A stretch of 64,000 nt of DNA from Rhynchopus euleeides (Eukaryota > Euglenozoa > Diplonemea > Diplonemida > Diplonemidae). Positions 42,975 to 53,839 of the stretch are shown in pieces. Both the position numbers and the translations under genes were made by a program. The notes under the pieces are model-generated. The model made no database searches. It was not told the origin of the DNA and worked only from the letters and a program-made list of their open reading frames with translations. The DNA lies in assembly GCA_963210315.1 (NCBI GenBank), contig OY723265.1, forward strand, positions 682,001 through 746,000. The letters are read 5' to 3'. Positions within the stretch are counted from its first letter, which is position 1. The number at the start of each line of letters is the position of its first letter.

Positions 42975-43287
42975 GGGAGGGGTGGCCAATCTTCCCTCCC
43001 CCCCCCCCCTCTCACTCTCTGTGGCGGGACGGGGGGGGAGAGCTACGGCAAAATAAATCACCAAGAGGGCATCCCCGGGACGTGTGTTGGGAGTTAATCT
43101 GCGAAAGGAGAGAGGAGAAGGCCTGCTGCCACTCCTCGGTTGGGCCTGCCACCCCGCCTTGCCCGTCCCCCTGCTGCTCTGGCCTGGGTGCTACCTGCCT
43201 TCTACAGCTGCACCTGGCCCCCCCCCCTCTCTCTCTCTCTCGCACGCCAGGCATGTCGCTAAGCGTCGACCGTCGACCCAGTGATTT

Positions 43288-44093
43288 TGGGTTTCCCCCC
43301 CCATAAAAAAGCGTCGACCCAGCGTCGACCCAGTGGACTGGGTTGACGCTTGGCCGAGGCTTGGAGCGTCGACCCAGTGGAACTGGGTTGCCATTCAAGC
43401 CTGGACCAAGCGTCAACCCATTTATTACACTGGGTCGACGCTAACCTAGCGTTGACCCGGTTACACTGGTCGACGCTCACCAAGCGTCAACCCACTTTCA
43501 CTGGGTCGACGTCGAAGAGAGTATGGTTTTGCAGGAACAGATGCTCACTACCGTGGCCTCCGGCGGCTGGGGGGCTCCGCCCCCCAGACCCCCCTGTGGC
43601 GTATGTCTCGTACTCAAGTCATTCGATTCCCACCGGGTCAGGGAATCCACCCACTCCAGTCGCCTCAGGGGGACGCAGCCAACTCACACAGAATCTGTAC
43701 GCCCACAATGAACAGATGTTCACTACCGTGGCCTCCGGCGGCTGGGGGGCTCTGCCCCCCAGACCCCCCATCTCGCGTGCCCGTCTAGTAACCAAGTCCT
43801 TGCGCTTTGACGGCCGTGGCATATCAGGGGGCAGCGTCGAAATCATGGTCCCGAAAGCCATTTTTGGTTTCCTCCGGCACCCGACGGCGCGAGCGGGAGA
43901 GGAACCACGGAAGGAACCCAGCGCCTCACACCGTGCCCACCTAGTGGTCCACCGATGGGAAAATTTGGCAACAACACGAGCGCGCGCGAGAAAAATTGAC
44001 CCCTAGTGTTTTCCCCCCTGACCCCCCCCCCCAAAACAGGAGCGTCAACCCACCAAATCTCCAAAATCGAAAAGTTAGCGACAGGCCTGCTCG
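43288..44093 (+). repeat. Repeat R1: ~800 bp, inverted copy R2 at 51000-51803
   Basis: Runs from GGGTTTCCCCCCC and an array of GCGTCGACCCAGTG/CACTGGGTCGACGC palindromes (43300-43512), through two Q hairpins (43536-43597 and 43711-43770), to GCGACAGGCCTG. R2 has the same order in reverse. The two differ by small changes, such as an extra ~12 bases of GC-rich sequence in R2 near 51105. Confidence 0.88.
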
Positions 44094-44153
44094 CACGCTG
44101 GACACAAACCGACCGCACACACACACACACCCCATCCCACCCCACACCCTCCC

Positions 44154-44969
44154 TCACCCACGCACGAACTCCACCACACCGCTGAGCTGCAGGGGTGAGT
44201 CTACCAGGGGAACCTTACGCGCGTCAACCTCCCTGCGGTAGAACGCTGTGGTAGACGGCCTGACCCCCTCACCCACCTCGTAGTTTCCCAGCAGCATCGC
44301 GACGTCCCCCGGGGTGGCGGAGGCGGTGCACACTGTGATGTGCGGGTGCGCGTGCTCCGTCACTGCGACGGAGGAGGCCACGGGCACAGCCACCACGCCC
44401 AGCTGTGGGACGACAAACACCTCTGACGCTACCAGCGCTGCAGGGGCACCTTCGGTGAAGGCATCAAGCCCCTCGCCTGCCGGCACCCGGGAGCGCCTCC
44501 CCCAATACCTCAGGGTGAGGTGGTACGACTCCTGCGTGCTCAGGGCTTTGGAGAGCGCTGCGTTCTGTGAGGCGGCGCACCGCAGCGCCCCATTCAGCCT
44601 CGCGACGCTGCTCGCATCCAGCAGCACCGCACAGTAGACCACCCCGCAGAGGCTGACAGACGGTGCTGCTGCTGGCGCGGGGGTGCTGGCGTCAACACCC
44701 CGCTTCCTCTTCAGCCTCCGCTTGGTGGCCCTGCGGGCTGTAGCCTCCGGAGGCGACTGCGCATGGATCGCTGTCGCTGTGCCCGTTGGATCACCCGCAG
44801 TGGCAGCGGTGGAGGTGGTGTCGAGCGGTGGAGGCCGTGGCAGCGGGTGTGTCGCGGAGGCGCCGTCAGGGGGGGCGTGTGGTGGTGGTGGTGGTGGCGC
44901 TGCAGCGAAGGGTGCAGCAGGCTCGTCGCTGGCATCGCTGCTGCTGCCGTAACCCGGCAGCAGTGGCAT
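44154..44969 (-). CDS. 2H phosphoesterase-like protein, 271 aa
   Basis: ATG at 44969, stop at 44154, no intron. Residues 1-75 are Pro/Ala-rich. A strongly basic segment at 79-91 (RRATKRRLKRKRG) looks like a nuclear localisation signal. The C-terminal ~165 residues carry the two HxT motifs of the 2H superfamily, His150-Leu-Thr-Leu and His210-Ile-Thr-Val, 60 residues apart, within beta-like segments. 2H enzymes (LigT, the cyclic phosphodiesterase domain of tRNA ligase, AKAP7) open 2',3'-cyclic phosphates or related bonds in RNA, so a role in RNA end processing is likely. The subfamily cannot be told by eye. Confidence 0.7.
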   Translation of the reverse strand: MPLLPGYGSSSDASDEPAAPFAAAPPPPPPHAPPDGASATHPLPRPPPLDTTSTAATAGDPTGTATAIHAQSPPEATARRATKRRLKRKRGVDASTPAPAAAPSVSLCGVVYCAVLLDASSVARLNGALRCAASQNAALSKALSTQESYHLTLRYWGRRSRVPAGEGLDAFTEGAPAALVASEVFVVPQLGVVAVPVASSVAVTEHAHPHITVCTASATPGDVAMLLGNYEVGEGVRPSTTAFYRREVDARKVPLVDSPLQLSGVVEFVRG

Positions 44970-45814
44970 CGCCTGGCTGTGAGGGGACGGGAGGGGGGGG
45001 GAAAGGAGGGGGGTGGGGGTGGTGGGCGGTGTCGTAGGTGTGATAGCGGTTCAAGCAGAGGGGTGGGTGGGGTGGGGGGTGGGGGGTCGGGACTGCTGGC
45101 TGAGAGGCTTCTGATTTGTTGTCACGGCGTGTGTTGTGTGGTGTGTGTTTTGTATTGTGTTTTGTGTGAGGTCAGGTCATAGGTGTGTGTGTGGGGGGCG
45201 GGGGGGATGGGGAGATGTGTTTTTAAAAAAAGGCTTCTTTGCAAAACTCAGTGGTTCTGCCACCCCCCCCCCCCCGACCCCACACACAGCTGCGAAGCAT
45301 TCTGCAGACAACAAAAACAGCATCGAAACGGGGAGCACGGAAATGCTCACCTTGTGTTGTGTGGTTTCTCTTGATACGGGAGGGGTCATCAACGTCGCGT
45401 AAATATTTAGTGTTGTTGCCGGACAGCAGTGTAGAAGACATCGAAGGCATTGCTCTTGACATCATATCAGGAAGTGAACTCCAACGTACAGGACCAAGCT
45501 TTCAGAAGGGATTGCAATGCAAGGGCGAGGGTGTCATTGACGCTTGGGGGCCTCTGACGTGATTTCGCGATGTGATATTGTGTGCGAGCATAGTAGCTCG
45601 GTTCTCGTGCTATGCACAGTGGCCAGGTCACTGTGGGATAACCTCCGGGGTGGGTGGCTTTATCCCGCGGGATATCCCGCTCAAGGTGTGATACCTGCAG
45701 GTAACACAGAGCGGGGGGGTAACCCGCGGGCAGCACCTCCCGCAGGCTATCCCGCAATGGTCTGGCGACCGTGTGGGCTTTTGGAGACGCAACACACCGT
45801 AGAGGGAAATCGTA
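44970..45814. other. Intergenic region
   Basis: G-rich and GT-rich DNA. An inverted pair with CCCGCGGGATATCCCGC lies near 45664-45690. No gene recognised. Confidence 0.4.
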
Positions 45815-46020
45815 CCTCCTTTCGCTTTACTGTAGACACCCTGTCCAGTAACTGGGAGAACATTCCGGGACTACTTTTTGTTGAGCGCACACTGTGTCTC
45901 AAGGCTGTGTTGAGGCCCTGTGAAGTGGCATGAAGGTGTGAATCCTAAAGCTTCGGTAGCACGATTTCCTTCGTTACTTCGCGACTTCGCAACGCTTCGT
46001 CGCTCGTAACTCGTGAAAAC
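45815..46020 (+). repeat. Repeat family T, copy 2
   Basis: Shares CACCCTGTCCAGTAACTGGG, GTTGAGCGCACACTGTGTC, CTGTGAAGTGGCATGAAGG and TTCGTTACTTCGCGACTTCG with copies 1 and 3, in the same order and strand. Confidence 0.75.
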
Positions 46021-46107
46021 TAATCTCGCAAGAAAAATTCCGTAAATCAAGAGAGAAGAACCAGCGGGTATTCGCCGATCGCGCAACACGCCACGCCTGC
46101 TGTGGGT

Positions 46108-46202
46108 GTGGCAGAAACAGCGGCAGAAGCTGTGCGAGGCAGACCGTGCAGGGCACGAGTGTGGCGTGCCCTGCACGATCTGCCTCGCACAGTTTCTGCC
46201 GC
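46108..46202. repeat. Long hairpin, ~40-bp stem
   Basis: GGCAGAAACAGCGGCAGAAG, then CTGTGCGAGGCAGACCGTGC, faces its near-perfect reverse complement across a short GAGTGTGG loop. Confidence 0.85.
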
Positions 46203-46618
46203 TGTCTTGTGCGCCAAATCCGGGGCAAGCAAAATCACCTCACTGCAGGCTGATACTGGGGCTGCGTTTGTTGCTCAAAGTGCTGGCCCCATCCCGCTGT
46301 ATTTTGTTGGTATCGGGGGCCACAGGCCTTGCCGTCTGGGACGACCAGGGCAGTGACGCACACAACGGCAACAGGAGGCATCGTCTTTTTGACACTGACA
46401 GGAGTCATGTTCTGGAAAAGATGAGGGGAGGGCGAAAAGCTGGTCCTTCCTCGAAAAGGCGTGGGGGTGTCCGAGGAACCCCCATCCTCTCGCTTGCGAC
46501 AACTAAAAATAGCGTGGGGGGGGACAGACCCAGTCACAGAGCTCCGACGGTTTTCAGGGAACCGTGGAGGGAGCGTGGAGTTCATCGTTTTTGGGACAAC
46601 CCCACCTCGCACGACACC

Positions 46619-48364
46619 TCACTGCAGCACCAAGGCTAACACCAGGCACACCAGAACAGCATACGCAGGCATTACACTGCCTGCTGATCCAGGTGGCAAC
46701 GTCAGCAGCATCGACGGGGTCGGCGAACCGCACGACTGGTTGCCGAACGGCGTCATGATAGGCCCATCGGACACTTTGACGTGTGACGGGTAGTTCGGAG
46801 AAAGGCGGACGTAGTCCTCCTCGTCGGTACCGCTAGGCACACCGCACACACCGTACATCTCCCCCTGGTGCTCCAGCACCGGCCCGCACTGCCGGACCAC
46901 CAGGTTCTCACGCGGGTACCCGATCACCATGCCAAGACACATTTCGTCCCGCGACCCCAGCCCAAACATGGCAGGGCTGCCGTAGGTATTGAAATACTCG
47001 CATGTCAAGTGCAGCGAATCCCCTTTCTGGAGCACAGTCGGGCTCTTCGGGGGCTGCATGGTCTGGTAGCCGAAGTTGTAGAAGTCGACGCGCGCCAGCT
47101 CGTCTCGGAACACCCCGCCCCTCCAGATCGAGGCCCGAGCGCGAACCCCAATCTGGTGCATGTGGAGGAGGACGCCGAAGACTTTGAAGTCACCCACAGA
47201 GCTCCTGTCAATGCACTCCTGGGGGCAGTCGTGCTGCACGGCGTCAGGCGTATTCGGCAGCAGCACCTTCGCACGGTGGGACACGGAGTTGTCGCCGAAG
47301 CCGACCACCGCTGCGTCGTTGGGGCGGATGTTCTTTGTGAACAGCAGGCGCAGCCCGCTGTTGTCCGTGCTGCCCGCAGCGTTCGTCGGGTTGTCATAAT
47401 GGTACTCAAACAGGAGGTACCGCACGTCATCCAGGCCGTCCCCCACGCGGAAGCCCGCCTCATCGGGCATGGCGAACGAGTCGCTGCCAGGCGCCCACAG
47501 CAGCATGGGGTACCCCCTACTGTCGTCCCCATCTGGGCCACACTGGATCATGTCCTCCCGCGACTTCCCGGGGGAGTCGAACACAACCTTCCCCACAGCC
47601 TCTGGCGCCACGGAGGCTCTGCTGCAGAGGGCCCCGGTGACGTGGTGCACAGAGTAAGGCTTCCCTTCTGCATCCCCAAGGTATTGGAACCCGATCAGCT
47701 GGTGTGGTGCGTCCTTCAGGGCGGGCAGCATCTCGAAGAGGTCGAAGAGGCGCAAGCCGTAGGCTGTTGTCGCGGCGGGCACCTCGACCCCGCCAGCGCG
47801 CAGGTCCACCGACAGGTCGTGCCCCGCTGTGCTGGGCAGGACGGTCCCTGGAGGGTGCGGCACCAATTCAATAATTGCGGCGAGTCTTGCAGCCCCATGG
47901 TATTGCAGGGTGGCGGTGCTGCCGTAGGCCATAAGCACGCGCTGGGAGGGCAGGATGGTGCGGTCGCTGCGTGGGTCTGACACAGAGATAGCACGCCTGA
48001 GGGTGCCTGATGTGACGCCGTTCTGACGTACCACGTTTTCGATAGTCCATTCAGTCGGGCCGCATGGGTCGATCAGCGGTGGGCTATTCTGCGACACCGC
48101 GTAGCGGTCGCGGACCACAGCGGTGCCATTCACCCACTCGATAGTCGCCATGTCCGCACCAGCCATCCCGCCCCCTGCGTTCTCCGCCACCCCGAACCCC
48201 ACCCAGCCATCCGTCTTGACGGAGAAGGTGATGGTGACGATGTCTGCCACAGTGACCCAGGTCAGGGAGTAGTCATCTGTGGCCTGCAGGGTGAACGTTG
48301 CGGTGTTGCTGGACGTGGCAGAGTGGACTGCAGCAGCTAGAATCACGGCGGCGTATGCCCCCAT
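46619..48364 (-). CDS. DOMON / copper type II ascorbate-dependent monooxygenase (DBH/MOXD1-like), 581 aa
   Basis: ATG at 48364, stop at 46619, no intron. Residues 1-18 form a signal peptide. Residues ~20-165 are a DOMON domain (DGWVGFGVAENAGGGMAGAD). Residues ~200-520 are the two copper-binding halves. All expected ligands are visible: His240-His241 and His322 (in FEYHYDNP) for the first copper, His401 and His403 (HMHQ) and Met475 (DEMC) for the second, with spacings close to those of PHM and dopamine beta-hydroxylase. The last ~20 residues are hydrophobic, as for a membrane or GPI anchor. It should hydroxylate an extracellular or lumenal small molecule or peptide using ascorbate and oxygen; the substrate is unknown. 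It lies between repeats R1 and R2 with two other genes. Confidence 0.93.
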   Translation of the reverse strand: MGAYAAVILAAAVHSATSSNTATFTLQATDDYSLTWVTVADIVTITFSVKTDGWVGFGVAENAGGGMAGADMATIEWVNGTAVVRDRYAVSQNSPPLIDPCGPTEWTIENVVRQNGVTSGTLRRAISVSDPRSDRTILPSQRVLMAYGSTATLQYHGAARLAAIIELVPHPPGTVLPSTAGHDLSVDLRAGGVEVPAATTAYGLRLFDLFEMLPALKDAPHQLIGFQYLGDAEGKPYSVHHVTGALCSRASVAPEAVGKVVFDSPGKSREDMIQCGPDGDDSRGYPMLLWAPGSDSFAMPDEAGFRVGDGLDDVRYLLFEYHYDNPTNAAGSTDNSGLRLLFTKNIRPNDAAVVGFGDNSVSHRAKVLLPNTPDAVQHDCPQECIDRSSVGDFKVFGVLLHMHQIGVRARASIWRGGVFRDELARVDFYNFGYQTMQPPKSPTVLQKGDSLHLTCEYFNTYGSPAMFGLGSRDEMCLGMVIGYPRENLVVRQCGPVLEHQGEMYGVCGVPSGTDEEDYVRLSPNYPSHVKVSDGPIMTPFGNQSCGSPTPSMLLTLPPGSAGSVMPAYAVLVCLVLALVLQ

Positions 48365-49250
48365 TTGTGTAAGACTGTGGGTGCGTGGTTTCTGTCCGCT
48401 TCATTGTGATTGCATTCTGCTTTGGTCGGCATCCTGCCCGCCGAACGTAAACAACACTGGCTGCAAGCCACCCCCAGGTCAAGTTTGTCAAACAATAGTG
48501 GGGCGCCACGAAGAAACACAAGAGAGAGAGGGGGGGAAAGGGGGGAGTGAGGCGGGGAAGGCCACAGGTAGGGGCAGCCAGCTTTTATAACCCAACAGCC
48601 ACACCGCATCAGCATCGCTTCTCTTTGCACCCAGCTGCAGAGCAGCTCCCCGGATCTCTCGCATTGTGGACCTTCTTCTGGGAGAGAAGCAAACAAATCT
48701 TAAACCCGGTGTGTTGCCGGGGGGCTAAAAAGACAAAACATGCCAATATCACAAGGAACATGGAATACGGGGTGGGGTACATACAATAGGGGGAACGGGA
48801 TTCACTGTCTCTCGCACCCTTCTTGCTTTTGAAGAGAGGGGCGCAAGAGAAGGCAAAAGGGAGTGGGGTGGGGGTGGGAGTGGACACGGGACAAGGCAGG
48901 GTAGGCGGGGTGGGCCATAACCCCCCCCCCCATCCCACCTTCCCCCCTCTCCGCTCAACCCCCGCCCGTAAATCAAATGCAGGCAAATTACAAACATATC
49001 ATAACCGGCTTCAGCCGGGGTGGGATGAAGCGTGGTGGTGCGGGGAAGAGAGAGGATCTGCACGGTAAAAATGGGGCTTTTTTTGTTTTGTTTTTTTTTT
49101 GGAACACACGCCCGTCGGCGGGCCGCCAGGATAGGGGTGGCCCTCACAGATACAGTAGAAGATCGGGCTTCGGGTGTTTGGTTGTGCCATGGCCAACTCA
49201 CCACAGCGTCTTGCCGTGGATTTGCCCCTATGTCATCCCCTTTCCCACTC
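48365..49250. other. Intergenic region
   Basis: No supported gene. G-rich runs near 48860-48910 and a short T-run near 49080. Confidence 0.4.
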
Positions 49251-49595
49251 TCACATGTAGGGGATGCCTGCCCGGTTGCGGGTGGGCCCACGGTGCAGGG
49301 AGTTTGTCACTGTCTCGTGGCGCACAGCGTTGCGGTGCACGTCAACAGGGAGGAACAGCTTGTTGTTCGCGCCGTGCCACTCGTCGTTGCAGATGTTCGG
49401 CCCCGCCGACAGGCCCCCAATCTGAGGGGGGTAGAAGCCGGACGCGATGGCGCTGGCGGCAGGGGTGTGCGTCACGCAGCGGTACGGCTCGTTGCTGTAC
49501 GACACGTAGTGGGGGGGAAGCATGGTGGGATGAGCCAGCGACTCCACAGGCACCAGCGGCACGGCAGGGATGTGCACACCGTGGAACACCGACAT
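49251..49595 (-). CDS. Small hypothetical protein, 114 aa, possibly axonemal
   Basis: ATG at 49595, stop at 49251. The protein is rich in Pro, His, Asn and Tyr, with little predicted helix, and ends 'HETVTNSLHRGPTRNRAGIP'. Composition and size recall small microtubule-associated or microtubule-inner proteins of cilia, but no family signature is certain. It has codon use like its neighbours, and no overlapping frame is as long. It is the third gene between repeats R1 and R2. Confidence 0.55.
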   Translation of the reverse strand: MSVFHGVHIPAVPLVPVESLAHPTMLPPHYVSYSNEPYRCVTHTPAASAIASGFYPPQIGGLSAGPNICNDEWHGANNKLFLPVDVHRNAVRHETVTNSLHRGPTRNRAGIPYM

Positions 49596-50999
49596 CTTAG
49601 GTTTGGGCGGGTGTTCCGTTAAAGACCTGCAGATTTAAGGCGGTGGTGGTCGCGGCAGCAGTGGTTAGTGTATGATTCTGGGGAGGGTGTTAGCAACAGA
49701 GGACGGAAACCCATGACAGCGGCCTTCGCTCGGAAGTGCCGAAAAGTGAGAAGAGGCGAGACCCCCCGCCTCAAAAACAGATAAGGCTGCTGGTTGTGCG
49801 CCAAATCCGGGCCAAAAAAAAACTGGCTGCAAAAGTGACACGGAGCGAAGAGAAGGGCCCCACCCGACGAAACTCACCCCGGGCGTGGGAGGCGGGCAAT
49901 GTTGAACCGTTGATTGCATTCCCACGTGCCAGCTCTGTGTGCAGAAGAATGGAAGCTCGCAAAAAAATGGCAAGGGCGGGGGAGGGGGGGTGGGGGAGGG
50001 GGGTGCGGAGGTAGGAGGGGGTGGGCATGCAGCTCCGGCAAACACATCCGAGATCCACACAGGCACGTTGTGTGGGTATGGGCCATTTTAAATTTCTTAC
50101 ACGCGCTCGTTGTTTTTTTAGACCCGCCAGCTGGCCTCCCCCCCCACCCACACCCACACCCCCCAGGTTCCTATTCGATCCCCTTCGAAGCACAGACACA
50201 ACGACTGACAGCAGCGATGCGATTTGGTTACGTGAGAGAGAAGGGAACAGCGCTCACCGGGTTAGGGGCCCAGTCAATTCAGCCCAAAACGCCACACGGG
50301 CAGTTCTTTTTTGGTATATTTTTTTGCCGGGCTGGGGCTTCAACAAGTCGAAGGGGCGGTGGGCACACAACACAGGAGTGCGCATCGCGACGTGGATCCT
50401 GGCTTTGAACAATTTTTCGGATCCAGTTTTTTTTCCCCTCCAATAGTCGATCCGCCATGCACATGCGCTTCCAGATTGGGAGTCGCCCTCGTAGAGTGCA
50501 AGCGTACATCTTCCTACTGCTTCGACGGCTGAAAATCCAAGATGCGAAGAAGAGCGCTCAACGGTTTATTTTTCATTTTTCATAATTTCTTCTCAGGGGG
50601 ACCTCCCCATAGACATCTCCACACCCCCACCCCACCCCACCCCCAGCAATTTTTTGCCACCTTTTTTCCACACCAGGGCCCGAGAAGAACCTGGCACCTG
50701 CGAGGTGGGGGAGAGAAGGGCATTATGTTCGACCCTGCAATGGCTATCCGCGCTGCGCACTGCCAAACAGTCCCTGCTCCCCCCTCGCCCCCCATGCCCC
50801 ATGCCCCCCCCGCTCCCTTTTTTTGTACCGTGACCTGAGACAAAAAAATACCCTCCGCTGAGACAGGCTGTAGCAAAAAAAATCAGCCGGTGCTGGTGAC
50901 CCTCTCGAACCCACCTCTCCTTCCCTTCCTTCGGCACTCCCACCACTACAGTTCTTCCCCCCCCCCCCAGTGGCTGGCTTAACGTCGGGGTACTGTAAG
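49596..50999. other. Intergenic region, no supported gene
   Basis: G/C-rich runs (49975-50020, 50135-50165) and overlapping short frames without domains. Confidence 0.4.
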
Positions 51000-51803
51000 C
51001 ACAGGCCTGTCGCTAACTTTTCGATTTTGGAGATTTGGTGGGTTGACGCTCCTGTTTTGGGGGGGGATCAGGGGGGAAAACACTAGGGGTCAATTTTTCT
51101 CGCGCGCCTTTCGCGCGCGCTCGTGTTGTTGCCAAATTTTCCCATCGGTGGACCACTAGGTGGGCACGGTGTGAGGCGCTGGGTTCCTTCCGTGGTTCCT
51201 CTCCCGCTCGCGCCGTCGGGTGCCGGAGGAAACCAAAAAATGGCTTTCGGGACCATGATTTCGACGCTGCCCCCTGATATGTCACGGCCGTCAAAGCGCA
51301 AGGACTTGGTTACTAGACGGGCACGCGAGATGGGGGGTCTGGGGGGCAGGGCCCCCCAGCCGCCGGAGGCCACGGTAGTGAGCATCTGTTCATTGTGGGC
51401 GTACAGATTCTGTGTGAGTTGGCTGCGTCCTCCTGAGGCGACTGGAGTGGGTGGATTCCCTGACCTGATGGGAATCGAATGACTTGAGTACGAGACATAC
51501 GCCACAGGGGGGTCTGGGGGGCGGAGCCCCCCAGCCGCCGGAGGCCACGGTAGTGAGCATCTGTTCCTGCAAAACCATACTCTCTTCGACGTCGACCCAG
51601 TGAAAGTGGGTTGACGCTTGGTGAGCGTCGACCAGTGTAACCGGGCCAACGCTAGGTTAGCGTCGACCCAGTGTAATAAATGGGTTGACGCTTGGTCCAG
51701 GCTTGAATGGCAACCCAGTTCCACTAGGTCGACGCTCCAAGCCTCGACCAAGCGTCAACCCAGTCCACTGGGTCGACGCTTTTTTATGGGGGGGGAAACC
51801 CAA
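51000..51803 (-). repeat. Repeat R2: inverted copy of R1
   Basis: Reverse-oriented copy of 43288-44093, including two Q hairpins (51331-51390 and 51504-51565) at matching positions and the GTCGACCCAGTG palindrome array (51588-51782). Confidence 0.88.
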
Positions 51804-52059
51804 AAAAAAAGGCTCCCCGCGGGCTGAGGTCAGGCTGGCGACCCAGGTTTTCAGGGTGACACCAGGATTTCCTCGAAATTTTGGGTGACCCCCACCCTGG
51901 TCGGGGGGGGGGGGGGTCCCTCACAAAGTGGGGGACAGGGGGGGGGGGGGTACACTGGCTACCTCCCGCACCTGTAGGAAAGGACCCCCCCCCCCCTTGT
52001 ACCTGTACAGGGGGGGGGGTACTTTTACCCAATTGGCATTTCCCAGTAAGTGGTGTCAA

Positions 52060-52920
52060 TAGGCACCCCATGGCCAAAATGACCCCACCACAATCCGCAC
52101 GGATCCCAAATATCCCAAAGAACGGGTTTTTGGAAAATCCGAGGGGGGGGGTCCCGCTGGGTGGGGTGTGGGCTGGTGAAGGTGGCTGCCTCCCAGCCAC
52201 CTTCACCCATGACCAGTCCCTGAACCAGACCCACGTTTCATGGGCGAAACTTGGCTCGTACACCACCAAAGTGACCCCACTGTGATCCGCAAAAATTCCA
52301 AACGTTCAAAAGAAAGGGGTTTTGGAACACCCGAGGAGGGGGTCCCACTGGGTGGGTGGGGTGGGGTGTGGGCTGACTGCCTCCCAGCCACGCTGACCAG
52401 CCCCTGAACTAGACCCGTGTTTCATGGGTGATGCTTGGCTCGCACACCACCAAAGTGACCCCACTGTGATCCGCACAAATTCCAAACGTTCAAAAGAAAG
52501 GGGTTTTGGAACACCCGTGGAGGGGGTCCCGCTGGGTGGGTGGGTGTGGCTGCCTCCCAGTCACATTCCCTTAGGACCAGCCCCTGAACCAGAGGCACAT
52601 TTCATGGACGGTGTTTGGCTCCTAGACCCACAAAGTGACCCCACTACGATTCGCAAAAGTTCCAAACGTTCAGAAGAACGGGGTTTTGGAATACCCGAGG
52701 AGGGGGTCCCGCTGGGTGGGTGGGCTGGTGTGGCTGCCTCCCAGTCACATCCTCCTGGGGCCAGCCTCCTATGACCAGACCCTGAATCAGACCCACATTT
52801 CATGGGTGAAGCTTGGCACCTCGACCCACAGTGTGACCCCACTACGATCCGCACAGATTCCAAATAGTCAAAAGAAAGGGGTTTCGGAACACCCGAGGAG
52901 GGGGTCCCGCTGATTTTGGG
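52060..52920 (+). repeat. Satellite: about five ~180-bp tandem units
   Basis: Each unit has AAGTGACCCCACTGTGATCC, TCCAAACGTTCAAAAGAA, GGGGGTCCCGCTGGGTGGG, CTGCCTCCCAGTCACAT and CAGACCC..TTTCATGGGTG in order. Units vary by ~10-15 percent. Confidence 0.88.
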
Positions 52921-53839
52921 TCACTTTCGGGTGATGTCAGGTACCTGGAGTGACCGCAGGCAGCCCATTTTCAGGGTGGGAGCCCTACTCGTACGTCACC
53001 CAGATTCAGCCCAAACCGTGCACCTCGGGTACACGGTCGCCGGCAGCGCGCGGGCACCCGGAAACAGGCCGCATTTGCGCGCGCTGCCTGCACCCTGCAC
53101 GCCAGCCCCCCCCCCCCCCCCCCCGGGGCTGTAAGCGACCCCCCAGAAAATTACCCCAGCCACTGCCCCCCCCCCCTCCTTCAGAGGCTTCCACACAACA
53201 ACCGGCCTTCACGCTCGGCAAGCTTTTCGGCAAAGCTTGGCGAATATTTCTCCAATTAATTGAATAGGAGGAAATGAAACCGCACCCACCTCCGGCGGGG
53301 CACGGCGAAGACCCTTCACCTCCTCCCCACCCAACAGCATCTTTCTCTTCTGGGTTTTGCCCAGTCTGAGTGGCAGGAGTGCATTGGAGCGTGGGATGTC
53401 TCGATGTAGGGAACAGTAAGATACAGAGAGAGAGAGAGAGTCGTGACCTCCCTTCGCTCTAAACGGGCAGGGGGGGGCAGGAGAGGGTTTGGAGAGCACA
53501 GGGCACATAACGAGCGGGATGTGCTGGATGGAGACGTTCGTTGTGGTATTTTTTTCGCGATACCCGAGTGTGGGTGGGGTGGGTGTGGTGGTGGGAGGGG
53601 TTGTTGTTGTGCTCGATGTTACCGGGAGGGGGGTTCTGCACCTCGCTTCCGTCTCTACCCACACACCCACGAGACACGCGCACATCGTCGTCAGTGGGGA
53701 AACAGGGGCCCCAACCCCCCCACTCTAAAAAAAATCGTCTGGACATTACACATCACACAGAACACGCAACACAGCACACATGTCCACCACCGCCAGTATA
53801 CTCCCACATCTCTTCCCCCATTGGGACTCAACGTTGCGA
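52921..53839. other. Intergenic region, no supported gene
   Basis: A C-run at 53108-53124, a GA repeat at 53420-53440 and mixed sequence. Confidence 0.4.

Noticed and set aside
46868-47980. 370-codon frame on the + strand
   Set aside because: Antisense to the copper monooxygenase, whose catalytic motifs are unmistakable.
43288-51803. R1/R2 as LTRs of one retroelement
   Set aside because: The copies are inverted, not direct, and enclose host-type genes.
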